Shown: one piece after another, positions 12,990 through 13,185 of the stretch
Position numbering within the stretch: position 1 is the stretch's first letter
Layout of the letters: each line of letters begins with the position of its first letter
Source of the DNA: Bacillota bacterium
GTDB taxonomy: Bacteria; Bacillota; Clostridia; Peptostreptococcales; Anaerovoracaceae
NCBI GenBank assembly: GCA_017537495.1
Contig: JAFYKS010000431.1
Coordinates: 1 to 13,185 of the forward strand
Direction of reading: 5' to 3'
Length of the DNA: 13,185 nucleotides
The notes under the pieces: model-generated
What the model was told of the DNA's origin: nothing
Database searches by the model: none
What the model saw: the letters and a program-made list of their open reading frames with translations, nothing else
Translations under genes and position numbers: made by a program

Positions 12990-13185
12990 TTATTTAAACA
13001 GTTCAGCTGCCAGTTTCATCCGTTCCACGACCGGAACCTGGAAAGGACAGCGTGTTTCACAGCCTCCGCAGTGGATGCAGTCTGCAGCTGTTTTTTCTAG
13101 GGCGAAATAATGCTCCCGTACGGAAGCAGGAACTTCCGGCTGGATTACCGCAAGGTCATAGAACTTGTTAACCATGGCGATGTCA
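12990..13185 (-). CDS. Aldo/keto reductase with C-terminal 4Fe-4S motif, C-terminal fragment
   Basis: The last 64 residues of a minus-strand gene whose reading frame is open to the end of the window, so its start lies outside. The fragment has CIHCGGCETRCPF (pattern C-x2-C-x2-C-x3-C-P), a ferredoxin-type 4Fe-4S site, between VREHYFALEKTAADC and a closing VVERMKLAAELF helix. This arrangement is the known C-terminal tail of a clostridial group of aldo/keto reductases. The NAD(P)-binding barrel and catalytic Tyr/Lys/His/Asp are outside the window, so activity and substrate cannot be judged. A different oxidoreductase with the same Fe-S tail cannot be excluded. It converges on the PII-like gene and shares its terminator. 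Confidence 0.8.
   Translation of the reverse strand, partial: DIAMVNKFYDLAVIQPEVPASVREHYFALEKTAADCIHCGGCETRCPFQVPVVERMKLAAELFK

Overview
The window reads as chromosomal DNA from an anaerobic member of the Clostridia (Bacillota). The evidence is strong AGGAGG ribosome binding sites, compact operons, U-tailed hairpin terminators between units, a two-OB-fold SSB of the clostridial kind, and a fragment of an aldo/keto reductase with a C-terminal ferredoxin-like cluster motif. The gene content points to an amino-acid-using lifestyle. I cannot place the genus; an amino-acid-fermenting Clostridia family is an inference. No tRNA, rRNA, CRISPR array, IS element or phage gene is visible. No gene-free stretch exceeds about 160 bases.

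Layout. (1) 1-2066: the end of a folC-type folylpolyglutamate synthase gene, a GNAT acetyltransferase and an MFS transporter form one operon that closes with a strong terminator. (2) 2130-2792: a single gene for a two-OB-fold single-strand DNA-binding protein, with its own terminator. (3) 2886-8352: a promoter followed by two paralogous N-acyl-D-amino-acid deacylases in tandem, a YfcC/DcuC-type permease and an M20D amidohydrolase, ending in a hairpin that can serve both strands. (4) 8368-9123, minus strand: a creatininase-family amidohydrolase that converges on region 3. It is divergent from (5) 9264-10560, a serine hydroxymethyltransferase gene (glyA-like) with its own promoter and terminator. 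The -35 boxes of the two divergent promoters are only 7 bp apart. (6) 10674-12916: a two-gene operon of a duplicated DUF1538 membrane protein and a protein with two fused PII-like domains, ending in a bidirectional terminator. (7) 12990-13185, minus strand: the C-terminal end of an Fe-S aldo/keto reductase.

How the genes may work together. Region 3 looks like an uptake-and-hydrolysis module for N-acylated or otherwise blocked amino acids. The permease imports the compound, the D-type deacylases and the M20D enzyme (commonly L-selective) release free amino acid, and the creatininase-family enzyme could open a cyclic amide. The SHMT could feed serine or glycine into one-carbon metabolism. This grouping is inferred from adjacency; the substrate cannot be read from the sequence. 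The second deacylase, the permease and the SHMT share a strongly AGA-biased arginine codon use, unlike the first deacylase and the folC/MFS region, which suggests high expression.

The least explained part is region 6: an uncharacterised duplicated membrane protein translationally coupled to a double PII-like protein. The PII gene has a near-perfect internal Shine-Dalgarno and an in-frame ATG exactly at the boundary of its second domain, so it could make both a fused and a single-domain form. This resembles other membrane protein/PII partnerships (AmtB-GlnK, SbtA-SbtB) and is the best candidate here for an undescribed system.
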